From: Bacteriovorax stolpii
GTDB taxonomy: Bacteria; Bdellovibrionota; Bacteriovoracia; Bacteriovoracales; Bacteriovoracaceae
Length of the DNA stretch: 64,000 bases
Direction of reading: 5' to 3'
Assembly: GCA_945905815.1 (NCBI GenBank)
Contig: CAMDQH010000001.1
Location: forward strand, 1 to 64,000
Below are positions 35,093 to 42,556 of this stretch, in pieces. Position 1 is the stretch's first letter, and each line of letters opens with the position of its first letter. The notes beneath the pieces are model-generated. The model searched no databases and was not told where the DNA came from. It saw nothing but the letters and a program-made list of their open reading frames with translations. Position numbers and translations under genes: made by a program.

Positions 35093-36445
35093 CTAAAAAA
35101 TGTATCTTAGACCCGCATACACGGCATCGTTATTTGTAAACGTTGACCAATAAGATTTTCCGCTGTCTGGAGTGCCAATCATATTCACACCAAAAGACAG
35201 AAGCATTTGCTTAGAAACATTATATCCAGCTCGCAACATAACCAACCGGTCAGTGGTAAGCATGTCGTATTTTATATCTCCTGAGAGGCTCACTTCTTGC
35301 GTAAAGTTTCTTGAAGCAAAAAAATTCACGGCCTGATTCCAGCGAGGGTCCTCCGCGAGAGAGTCACGCTCTCTATCGTATGGACTTACACGTGCAACAT
35401 AATTAAAACCTATTCCAAACTTGTCATTTATGCGGGATATTCCTCCCCCAAGGTAGGCTTCACGTCTCTTTTCTGTTTTTATTTCAGTATAGGTCGTAAC
35501 TGTCTGACTACCGTCTGGAAAAGTATTGGGATAAACACCCATACCACCAACGTACATTTCAAGATCAGCATTACGGTATTTAAAATTTCCACCGAACACG
35601 TCATGGTAATAAAATTCTGGTTTCACAAATGCTTTTACTGATTTTGAATCACCTGCAAGGGCAACTTCTACATTCGTTGAAATTTGGTTTTCCGGTTTGC
35701 GAATAAAGTAACCATCGGCAACCCAGTTTTTATGTTCCCAACCAATATTTACACCAAGTGAATAACGATAAATCACGTCAGAAATGCTAGGGTAATCCAC
35801 AATATACTGAATAGGAATTGGGCCTGCACCTATATTGGTGGTTGCTGCAGGCGGTTTAGCCCAAGGGTTTCTTGATGAGATGGTGTTATCACTTTTATCT
35901 ATATCAAGACTTGGGTTTGTTTCAGGCACATACAAACCCGAACCAAATACTTTCCAAAATATTCCGTTAGAAGATCTATTCTCGTAGGCAATACCAACCA
36001 AGCCTTCCTGACCTGGCATAAAACCATCAAAGTTTTTTCTATTATTTATTTTTCCTAAACCCCAAGATTGATCAATATTTGACCAAGCAAGGTTTTGGCG
36101 ACCAATCTTAACTAGATCCCCAGTTTTTTCAGCACGGTCATATGATCTAAAAATACCTTTTTTGGCAACATACGCTTCTTGTAATGACCACATTGTAAGG
36201 CTTTGGTCATTTACCAAAGCTGCAAAATCAAACTTACGTTCTAATTCGTTTTCTCTATCTTTATAATATGTAAAACTTAAATCAGCATTGTACCGGTTAC
36301 CAGGTACATCACCTACATCTTGATTTATCTGATTACTCATTCCGCCAAAATGGCCTTGGATTGTATCGTCGTTAATAGCAAACGCTGAGACCACCGTGGT
36401 GCTCAGGCACAAAGTTAATAGTTGTTTTTTAGTCAAAGTCGCCAT
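35093..36445 (-). CDS. Outer-membrane beta-barrel protein
   Basis: This is a 450-residue protein with a Sec signal peptide (VVSAFA-I, about residue 23). Alternating aromatic and polar residues continue through the chain, with strands such as YNADLSFTYY and YSLGVNIGWEH. It ends with the aromatic C-terminal strand 'YAGLRYIF', the BamA-recognised signal. Short turns with Asn and Gly separate the strands. It has no TonB box or plug domain. It is the first gene of a transcript with the two paralogous lipoproteins and may be their outer-membrane partner. Porin versus adhesin function is not clear. Confidence 0.75.
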   Translation of the reverse strand: MATLTKKQLLTLCLSTTVVSAFAINDDTIQGHFGGMSNQINQDVGDVPGNRYNADLSFTYYKDRENELERKFDFAALVNDQSLTMWSLQEAYVAKKGIFRSYDRAEKTGDLVKIGRQNLAWSNIDQSWGLGKINNRKNFDGFMPGQEGLVGIAYENRSSNGIFWKVFGSGLYVPETNPSLDIDKSDNTISSRNPWAKPPAATTNIGAGPIPIQYIVDYPSISDVIYRYSLGVNIGWEHKNWVADGYFIRKPENQISTNVEVALAGDSKSVKAFVKPEFYYHDVFGGNFKYRNADLEMYVGGMGVYPNTFPDGSQTVTTYTEIKTEKRREAYLGGGISRINDKFGIGFNYVARVSPYDRERDSLAEDPRWNQAVNFFASRNFTQEVSLSGDIKYDMLTTDRLVMLRAGYNVSKQMLLSFGVNMIGTPDSGKSYWSTFTNNDAVYAGLRYIF

Positions 36446-36464
36446 GAGAAAACTTACCTTTTGT

Positions 36465-36511
36465 ATTGAGGAGCAGGGATATTAGCTAAATATTGGCCTA
36501 AAATCCTCAAT
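36465..36511 (-). repeat. Inverted repeat upstream of the barrel gene
   Basis: ATTGAGGA (36465-36472) and TCCTCAAT (36504-36511) are perfect 8-base arms with a 31-base spacer, ending about 20 bases ahead of the barrel gene's ATG. It could be an operator or a leader hairpin. No convincing promoter pair was found in this 224-base divergent gap, which otherwise only shows a GACGCGTC palindrome at about 36552. Confidence 0.35.
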
Positions 36512-36669
36512 CATTTATTGACCCATTGTACCAAGCCAAATGCCTGCCGATGACGCGTCGTGTAAATGTTTCCTTATATGTCAAAAGTTAGAACCTTTAA
36601 GTTGTAGAAGGTGCATGATTGTTAGTAGATTAAGACCGACTTTTACCTGCACAGAAAGGAAATACCCGC

Positions 36670-38037
36670 ATGAAGAAGCTAACTATTGGATTTTTATTGA
36701 GTTTTTCGGCTATCATGGCCACGGCTGAAGCAGCTGGATCACGTTTTCACCCAAAACATCTCTTCATTAAAATGAAAGAAGGCCAAATTATGGTGAAGTC
36801 GCCGCTTATTAAAAGTTCAAAACGAATAATTGGTCAGCTTTATTTAGTTAAAACCAACAAGCTTGAGGCCCTAAAGCAAGAGCTTGCGGCCAATGAAGCT
36901 GTTGAATATGCTCAAAAAGACTTTTTTGGTGAAAAACGCTTAATGCCTAAGCTTGAGGTATTGGATTTTGCAACACTGGCAATGAAGCGATTTACAGAAG
37001 CAAATTTTGTATCATTCAACGATCCAGACGCCTCTAAACTTTGGGCCTTTAATTCAACTGCTGGAATGAACGTTAGCGAAGCCTACGATTCACTTCCGAG
37101 TACTCAAGCAGAAGAAATTATCGTTGCTGTTGTTGATACTGGTGTAGACCATAACCATGAAGATCTTAAAGACATCATGTGGACAAATGAAAAAGAAATA
37201 GCAGGAAATGGAATTGATGATGATAACAATGGTTACATCGATGATATCCACGGAATTAATACGTTGGTCAGAGACGCTCAAGGTGCCGCAACATTAAATA
37301 CAATGGGAAGCCACTGGCATGGAACTCACGTTGCAGGAACAATTGCTGCTACTCAGAATAACGGAATTGGAATTGCTGGTGTTGCCTCAAACGTAAAAAT
37401 CATGGCCATCCGTACAGTGCCTGATGATGCTGATGAACTAGATTCAAACATTGTGGAAGCTTATCTTTATGCTGCTAAAAATGGTGCTCGTTTAATCAAC
37501 TGTTCATTTGGTAAACAAGTAAACGAAGGTGGAATGGTTGTTCGCGATACGATCAACGAAATTGGCAAAAAATATAACACACTTGTTATTGCCTCTGCCG
37601 GTAATGATTCATCTGGCCCATTTTCTTGGCATAACAATGATACAAGTCCTAAGTACCCTGCAGCTTTTGACAGTGAAAACCTTTTGGTTATCGCTTCAAC
37701 AACTAGCTCTGGTTCACTTTCAACATTCTCAAACATTGGTATAAAGTCTGTAGATATTGCGGCACCTGGCTCAAATATCTACTCAACTATTATTGGTAAC
37801 AAATATGGTATGGCTTCAGGAACTTCAATGGCATCACCCAACATCACTGGTGTCGCTGCTATGGTTCTTAGCTATTATCCTAAACTATCAGCGACTGAAC
37901 TTAAGTCCCTTCTTATGAAGACTGCTACTCCTGTAGCCGCTTTCAAAACTCAGATTGTATCTGGTGGTCGAGTGAATTTAAAAGCAGCTCTCGCGAAAGC
38001 AAAAAATACAAATAACCTTCGTTTCTTCACGAAATAA
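36670..38037 (+). CDS. Secreted subtilisin-like serine protease (S8)
   Basis: A 455-residue secreted protease: Sec signal (AEAAG, about residue 21). An inhibitor I9-type propeptide (about 28-85) follows, then the S8 core. Catalytic Asp156 is in AVVDTGVDHNHEDL, His217 in SHWHGTHVAGT and Ser386 in GTSMASPN. The oxyanion Asn312 is in IASAGNDSSG. A DDDNNGYIDD loop is a likely calcium site. No C-terminal domain beyond the core is seen. It could degrade host or extracellular protein in a predator, which is inference. Its terminator is at 38043-38073. Confidence 0.95.
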   Translation: MKKLTIGFLLSFSAIMATAEAAGSRFHPKHLFIKMKEGQIMVKSPLIKSSKRIIGQLYLVKTNKLEALKQELAANEAVEYAQKDFFGEKRLMPKLEVLDFATLAMKRFTEANFVSFNDPDASKLWAFNSTAGMNVSEAYDSLPSTQAEEIIVAVVDTGVDHNHEDLKDIMWTNEKEIAGNGIDDDNNGYIDDIHGINTLVRDAQGAATLNTMGSHWHGTHVAGTIAATQNNGIGIAGVASNVKIMAIRTVPDDADELDSNIVEAYLYAAKNGARLINCSFGKQVNEGGMVVRDTINEIGKKYNTLVIASAGNDSSGPFSWHNNDTSPKYPAAFDSENLLVIASTTSSGSLSTFSNIGIKSVDIAAPGSNIYSTIIGNKYGMASGTSMASPNITGVAAMVLSYYPKLSATELKSLLMKTATPVAAFKTQIVSGGRVNLKAALAKAKNTNNLRFFTK

Positions 38038-38042
38038 TTTCA

Positions 38043-38073
38043 AAAAAAAGGGGCTTCACGGCCCCTTTTTTTT
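38043..38073. terminator. Bidirectional rho-independent terminator
   Basis: GGGGC and GCCCC (38050-38065) pair across a 6-base loop, with eight A on the left and nine T on the right. It ends the protease gene. The 3' end of ybeY overlaps it, so the ybeY transcript ends within its own stop region. Confidence 0.85.
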
Positions 38074-38607
38074 TATCTTTGAAAAAATACTTAATGCTTG
38101 GTTTTCCAGATCTTCCATCAATTTCTCCTCTTTGGAGGAAATCTCATGATCATATCCCATTAAATGAATTGTACCATGGAGGAAGAGATGAATAAATTCA
38201 TCCAAATAACTTATGTCAAAGTCTTTGGCCTGTTTAATGATCTTCTGATGACAAATAGCAAGATCACCTAACAAGATTAACGTACCAGTAAAATCATTTT
38301 TGGACTTAGCTTTTCGTAAAGTTTCAAAAGTTGGAAAAGATAAGACATCTGTCACTTTATCCTTATTACGATAGTCGCAATTAAGTTTCTTTATTTTGAC
38401 TTCACCACATATCAACACAGAGATTTTGAAGGCAGTCGTTTGCTTCAACCATGAAGGATGAATGATCTGCTTTTTTATAATTAGTTCCTCAATAACCAGA
38501 GATGCCATACCGAGCCATTTGGATATATTAGCTTCCTCTGACCTCGTTAGTTTCACTGATGGATGAAAATCTACCTGTATGAGTGAGTGTTTCTTCATGT
38601 TGGCCAT
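38056..38607 (-). CDS. ybeY: Endoribonuclease YbeY
   Basis: YbeY is a zinc-dependent endoribonuclease needed for 16S rRNA 3'-end maturation and ribosome quality control. The 183 residues carry the zinc signature 'HLFLHGTIHLMGYDHE', the H3xH5xH pattern with all three histidines. They also carry 'KVTDVLSFP' and 'TLILLGDLAIC' upstream, which fit the family. The ATG at 38607 has AAGGATAAC before it. The gene is divergent from mazG and converges on the protease gene. Confidence 0.94.
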   Translation of the reverse strand: MANMKKHSLIQVDFHPSVKLTRSEEANISKWLGMASLVIEELIIKKQIIHPSWLKQTTAFKISVLICGEVKIKKLNCDYRNKDKVTDVLSFPTFETLRKAKSKNDFTGTLILLGDLAICHQKIIKQAKDFDISYLDEFIHLFLHGTIHLMGYDHEISSKEEKLMEDLENQALSIFSKIKKKGP

Positions 38608-38650
38608 GTTATCCTTTTATAAGAATCCAGGCAATAATGAAGGGGCCAAA

Positions 38651-39454
38651 ATGAATCATCCTGAACTAATCAGATGCATAGAAGTGATTACAAGGCTTCG
38701 CCACCCGACAAAAGGCTGTCCTTGGGATCTAGAGCAAACTCACGAAACTCTACTAAAGTATTTGATCGAAGAATCATATGAATTCATTGAGGCCACTGAA
38801 CTTAAAGACTCTAAAATGATGGAAGAGGAACTAGGTGATGTACTTTTACAGATCCTTCTGCATTCCACAATAGCCGCTGAAACTAAAACGTTTAATCTTG
38901 AATCAGTTGCCAAAACTTTAGCGGACAAAATTATTCGTCGTCATCCCCACGTCTTTGGTGATGAGATTGGTGAGCTTAGTAGTGAACAGGTTGTTGCAAA
39001 TTGGAAAGAAATCAAAAAAAATGAAAAAGGTCCAAAGAAGTATTCTATTGATACTAAATTTCTTCATGCACCGGCACTAGAGACGTCTTTCAAGATTGGG
39101 CAAAAATCGACAACAGTAAACTTTGATTGGGAAGACTATTATCAAGTAATGTCCAAAGTTGAAGAAGAATGGCAAGAAGTGAAAGAAGAGCTTCCACCTG
39201 GTGGAAAATTTAACAAAGCGAGAGTTAAAGAAGAGATTGGTGACCTTCTTTTCTCAGTCGCCCAATTAGCAAGACATGTAGATTTAAACCCAGAAGAATG
39301 CTTGCGCGATGCCAACCGCAAATTTATTAATCGCTTTCAAAGAGTGGAAGATAAGGTTAAGGCCCTTGGGAAAAATCTAGAGGAAACTTCGCAAGTAGAA
39401 CTTGAGAAGATTTGGGTAGAGGTTAAGAAAGATGAAAATAAAAAAGAAGTTTAA
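38651..39454 (+). CDS. mazG: Nucleoside triphosphate pyrophosphohydrolase MazG
   Basis: MazG hydrolyses NTPs and (p)ppGpp-related nucleotides to monophosphates. I take ATG 38651 (MNHPELIRCIEVI, 267 residues) because AAGGGG precedes it; the frame opens 24 codons earlier without support. Both tandem MazG domains are visible. The first has 'CPWDLEQTHETLLKYLIEE' and a metal-binding 'EES.EF.EA...EELGDVLLQ'. The second has 'EEEWQEVKEELPP' and 'EEIGDLLFS.AQLARH'. Its last 23 bases overlap the start of coaE, indicating translational coupling. Confidence 0.93.
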   Translation: MNHPELIRCIEVITRLRHPTKGCPWDLEQTHETLLKYLIEESYEFIEATELKDSKMMEEELGDVLLQILLHSTIAAETKTFNLESVAKTLADKIIRRHPHVFGDEIGELSSEQVVANWKEIKKNEKGPKKYSIDTKFLHAPALETSFKIGQKSTTVNFDWEDYYQVMSKVEEEWQEVKEELPPGGKFNKARVKEEIGDLLFSVAQLARHVDLNPEECLRDANRKFINRFQRVEDKVKALGKNLEETSQVELEKIWVEVKKDENKKEV

Positions 39455-40073
39455 CCGTTTGAATAATGAAAGCAGACTTTATAAGTTGAATGTTCCAGTC
39501 ATTGGGTTAACTGGAGGAATCGCTTCAGGAAAGTCTACAGTGACTGCAATCCTTAAAGAAAAAGATCTACCGGTCATAGATGCTGATCAACTAGTCAAAG
39601 GAATCTATGCTCTTCCAGAAACCTTAGATTTTATAAAAAACAATTTCCCGGATGTCATTAAGGATGGTGGTATACAGTTTCCTTTATTAAGGCAAAAAGT
39701 TTTTTCGAATAGTGATGTGAAATCCAAAATAGAAGAATTCATCTATCAGCGATTACCCATGGCCTTTAAGCTCGCTTTTGAAAACTTACATCAACCTTCA
39801 ATGGTTATTTATGATGTGCCCCTATTGTTTGAAAAGAATCTAGAACACCTTTTTGACCTTAATGTACTCGTCTATACACCTCTAACTATCCAGAGGCAAA
39901 GGCTCATGGCCCGTGACAACCACACGGACGAGATTGCCAACAACATCTTAAATCAACAGATGGATATAGAATCAAAAAAATCAAAAGCTGAATTTATTAT
40001 TGATAATACTCGAACACAAGCCGAACTAACGGAAGAAGTGAATAACTTCCTCCGTCAAATAATGGAAAATTAA
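39432..40073 (+). CDS. coaE: Dephospho-CoA kinase
   Basis: CoaE makes coenzyme A from dephospho-CoA. The 213 residues show the P-loop TGGIASGKST at 27-36, 'IDADQL' near 53, and the LID-region motif 'RQRLMARD'. The start ATG at 39432 has GAGG upstream but places 24 residues ahead of the usual family start. A later TTG would shorten it; I retain the ATG. The gene overlaps mazG by 23 bases and the convergent gene after it by 4. Confidence 0.92.
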   Translation: MKIKKKFNRLNNESRLYKLNVPVIGLTGGIASGKSTVTAILKEKDLPVIDADQLVKGIYALPETLDFIKNNFPDVIKDGGIQFPLLRQKVFSNSDVKSKIEEFIYQRLPMAFKLAFENLHQPSMVIYDVPLLFEKNLEHLFDLNVLVYTPLTIQRQRLMARDNHTDEIANNILNQQMDIESKKSKAEFIIDNTRTQAELTEEVNNFLRQIMEN

Positions 40074-41632
40074 TTACTAAGAGTGACTTCGATTTCTCTG
40101 CTATCATTGGCAACATCGAAAGGATTGCGATAAGTTTTCTTATTTATTATCTGACACTTGCCCTTAGCTGCCGCCCACACATATCCTAACAAGAATGTCT
40201 GGCTTTCATACTTAACACACTTAAGACCGACATCACACGCATACTCCCATTGGCCATCTGAAGTATGCTTTCCGTTTTCAAAAACAGGACAATTCTGGCC
40301 TTGAATTCCTCTTAACTGACATGAACGAAATTTCTCACGGCCATTTTCTTCAGCACAACGTGGAAAGTTTTGAATTTTAACGAGGGAGATAATCTCTTTA
40401 TTAAACCAGTCGTAACAATGAGAATCTATAGCACACTTTGTTTTTGGGTGAGAAAAAGTTAAACCAGAAACTATGTTTCTCATCATTACATTTAATGATC
40501 CTGCAACAGTCAATGTGGTAGACAATCTTGCATTTAAAAAGTCCCGGTGACAAATTTCCGAAAGATACTTAATAGTAACACTCTTGCTGGCAACATATTC
40601 AGGCAATCCTATACGTCTTGAAGAAAGATTCACATTGTTTACAAATCTCTTCGAAATGGAAACGTCTCCACCGAGGCCCATGAACTTAAATCCCCCACCT
40701 CCGGCATATTCTGTTTCAAACTGAAGCTCAGCATCACAACTAAAAGATACATAACGGTTTACATTTTTCCCATTTTTAACAACAACTTTACCATTTCCAT
40801 CACGTTTCCAAAAATCGAAATTACCATCTCTCATGAGAACAGGATTTAAGCCTTCAGACATGATTGTTGCATAAGTAGAGTTTTCTCGTTTGAATATGAT
40901 CATTGGTCCCGCTTCAACAGACGCTCCAAGAAATTCAAATTTCACCTGAAGCGAAATCTTTGATTCCGTTTTGGTAAGTTGAGCAGTTTTAATTGTTTGA
41001 TAACTGGTACTAACCCAACGGCTACTTTCTCGATCAGAGACCAAAGTTTCTACAAGCTCTGCTTTCGTATTATATTCCCTACGATCTGAATCCTTGGATG
41101 TATTAGCTTTAGGATTAATAGGATCTGCACCTGTAGAAGCATCTTCTTGATTAAGGAATTGAGTTCTCTGCAAAACTTCTTTTTTCATCAAAACTTCGAC
41201 ATTTGTCAGATCAACTTCTTCACTTGACCCGCCAGCATCAATAGAATCCAATGTCTGAAGCGCAAGATTAATAAGTTCATTTTTTAAACCAGGAGCAGCG
41301 AGATCTAAGTCCTTTTCAATATTGCTCTTAACTTCTTCACGAGCAACAATGGGACTCTTGTTTTGCGCTAAGGCAGCTTTATAGGCCAAATAAACTTGCT
41401 GACGTATTTTATCTGCCAGTAAATTAGTTTCATTTTTTGCACGCGAATCCACTGACAATTCATGCGTCTCATATTCTAGTTCTCTCTGATAAGCCTCGAA
41501 GGCAAGCGAAGGGGCGTGAAATTTAAGCTTCATCAAGGCCTGAACTCGCATTTCTTTCTGCTGGAAACTTACTCCCGCAAAACTTGATGTAGAGATAAGC
41601 GCAGCTAAAATAATCCATCGTGAATTAGACAT
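40070..41632 (-). CDS. Large secreted protein with Cys-rich C-terminus
   Basis: The 520 residues start at ATG 41632, preceded by AGGGGATTTC; ten upstream codons are open but unsupported. A Sec signal ends near residue 19 (SSFAG). The N-terminal third is helical with many charged residues, the middle is beta-prone, and the last third contains at least eleven cysteines. Cysteines lie in 'TKCAIDSHCYDW', 'RCAEENGREKFRSCQLRG', 'NCPVFENGKHTSDGQWEYAC' and 'LKCVKY'. That suggests several disulphides in an exported domain. The gene converges on coaE with a 4-base overlap. I do not recognise the family. Confidence 0.7.
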   Translation of the reverse strand: MSNSRWIILAALISTSSFAGVSFQQKEMRVQALMKLKFHAPSLAFEAYQRELEYETHELSVDSRAKNETNLLADKIRQQVYLAYKAALAQNKSPIVAREEVKSNIEKDLDLAAPGLKNELINLALQTLDSIDAGGSSEEVDLTNVEVLMKKEVLQRTQFLNQEDASTGADPINPKANTSKDSDRREYNTKAELVETLVSDRESSRWVSTSYQTIKTAQLTKTESKISLQVKFEFLGASVEAGPMIIFKRENSTYATIMSEGLNPVLMRDGNFDFWKRDGNGKVVVKNGKNVNRYVSFSCDAELQFETEYAGGGGFKFMGLGGDVSISKRFVNNVNLSSRRIGLPEYVASKSVTIKYLSEICHRDFLNARLSTTLTVAGSLNVMMRNIVSGLTFSHPKTKCAIDSHCYDWFNKEIISLVKIQNFPRCAEENGREKFRSCQLRGIQGQNCPVFENGKHTSDGQWEYACDVGLKCVKYESQTFLLGYVWAAAKGKCQIINKKTYRNPFDVANDSREIEVTLSN

Positions 41633-41728
41633 GAAATCCCCTTTAATTACACAATGCGTCATTCTATCGAATTTTCTGCATAATTGGGAATTCTGTGTAG
41701 TTTTTACAAGCTCGACTACGGCTTTATT

Positions 41729-42556
41729 TCAAAGAATTAAGTCCATCGTAACAGCGATTTCGACTGACTTCTTAGTCCACGGATCCATGAAACTCAGTGA
41801 CTTGGCCAATAATTTTAGGCCGTCTTTATTTTTATTGCCTCGGCCATATTTTGGATCACCCATAATAGGACTTCCAATAAATTCAAGATGACGTCGAATC
41901 TGGTGAAGTCTTCCTGTCTCAATTTTGACCAAAAGGAGGCTACATCCATTTCCGTTTGCAATTGCCTCAAAGTGCGTGATGGCCACTTTTCCATCAAGAG
42001 GCTCATTTACAGTTTGCTTGTGACCTCTTTCTATCTCACCTTTAACGATGGCCTGATAGGTTTTATAGACTTTATTTTTTTGAAACAAATCACTTAATTT
42101 GGCAGCACCTTCAACGGTGTATCCAATAATCATTAAGCCTTCAGTTTCCCGATCGATTCTGTGTATTAGGTAGGCTTCCTTTTGCTTAAATTTTTCTACA
42201 TACCTAAGGAGAGAAGTGTGATCTGAGACCTGAGTTCCTTGAGGTAAAACCCCAGCAGGCTTAAGCCATATTCCATAATGTAAAGTTTCGACCAAACATT
42301 TTGCATCGGATAATTCAGGAAAGATGAGAATCCTTGGATCATAATACATAACAAGTTTATCTTCTGGAGAAACTTGCAAGTCCAAGGAGCGAGCACGAAG
42401 TATTTTTCCTTTACCGCCCTTCTGAAGCCAAACAGCTCCCTTCGAGGCGGCATCGGCAAGAACATCTAAATTCATGGAGGTTGATTTTTGAAGCACTTCA
42501 CCTAATTTTGTCTTAATAGTGAAGTGTTTAGAAACCAATATATGAAAAGTTCGCAT
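41729..42556 (-). CDS. RluA-family pseudouridine synthase
   Basis: A pseudouridine synthase of 275 residues that modifies uridine in rRNA or tRNA. The catalytic motif is 'YLIHRIDRETEGLMII', with the Asp in HRIDR. The family's later 'GRLHQIRRHLEFIGSPIMGDPKYG' is present and well preserved. The N-terminal 70 residues look like a degenerate S4 RNA-binding region rather than a clear S4 domain. Its start overlaps the stop of the large membrane-protein gene by one base. The exact target among RluA-family enzymes is not determined. Confidence 0.88.
   Translation of the reverse strand: MRTFHILVSKHFTIKTKLGEVLQKSTSMNLDVLADAASKGAVWLQKGGKGKILRARSLDLQVSPEDKLVMYYDPRILIFPELSDAKCLVETLHYGIWLKPAGVLPQGTQVSDHTSLLRYVEKFKQKEAYLIHRIDRETEGLMIIGYTVEGAAKLSDLFQKNKVYKTYQAIVKGEIERGHKQTVNEPLDGKVAITHFEAIANGNGCSLLLVKIETGRLHQIRRHLEFIGSPIMGDPKYGRGNKNKDGLKLLAKSLSFMDPWTKKSVEIAVTMDLIL

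Noticed and set aside
36446-36669. Promoters for the protease and barrel genes in their shared gap
   Set aside because: No box pair with acceptable spacing stood out; only an inverted repeat and a GACGCGTC palindrome are reported.
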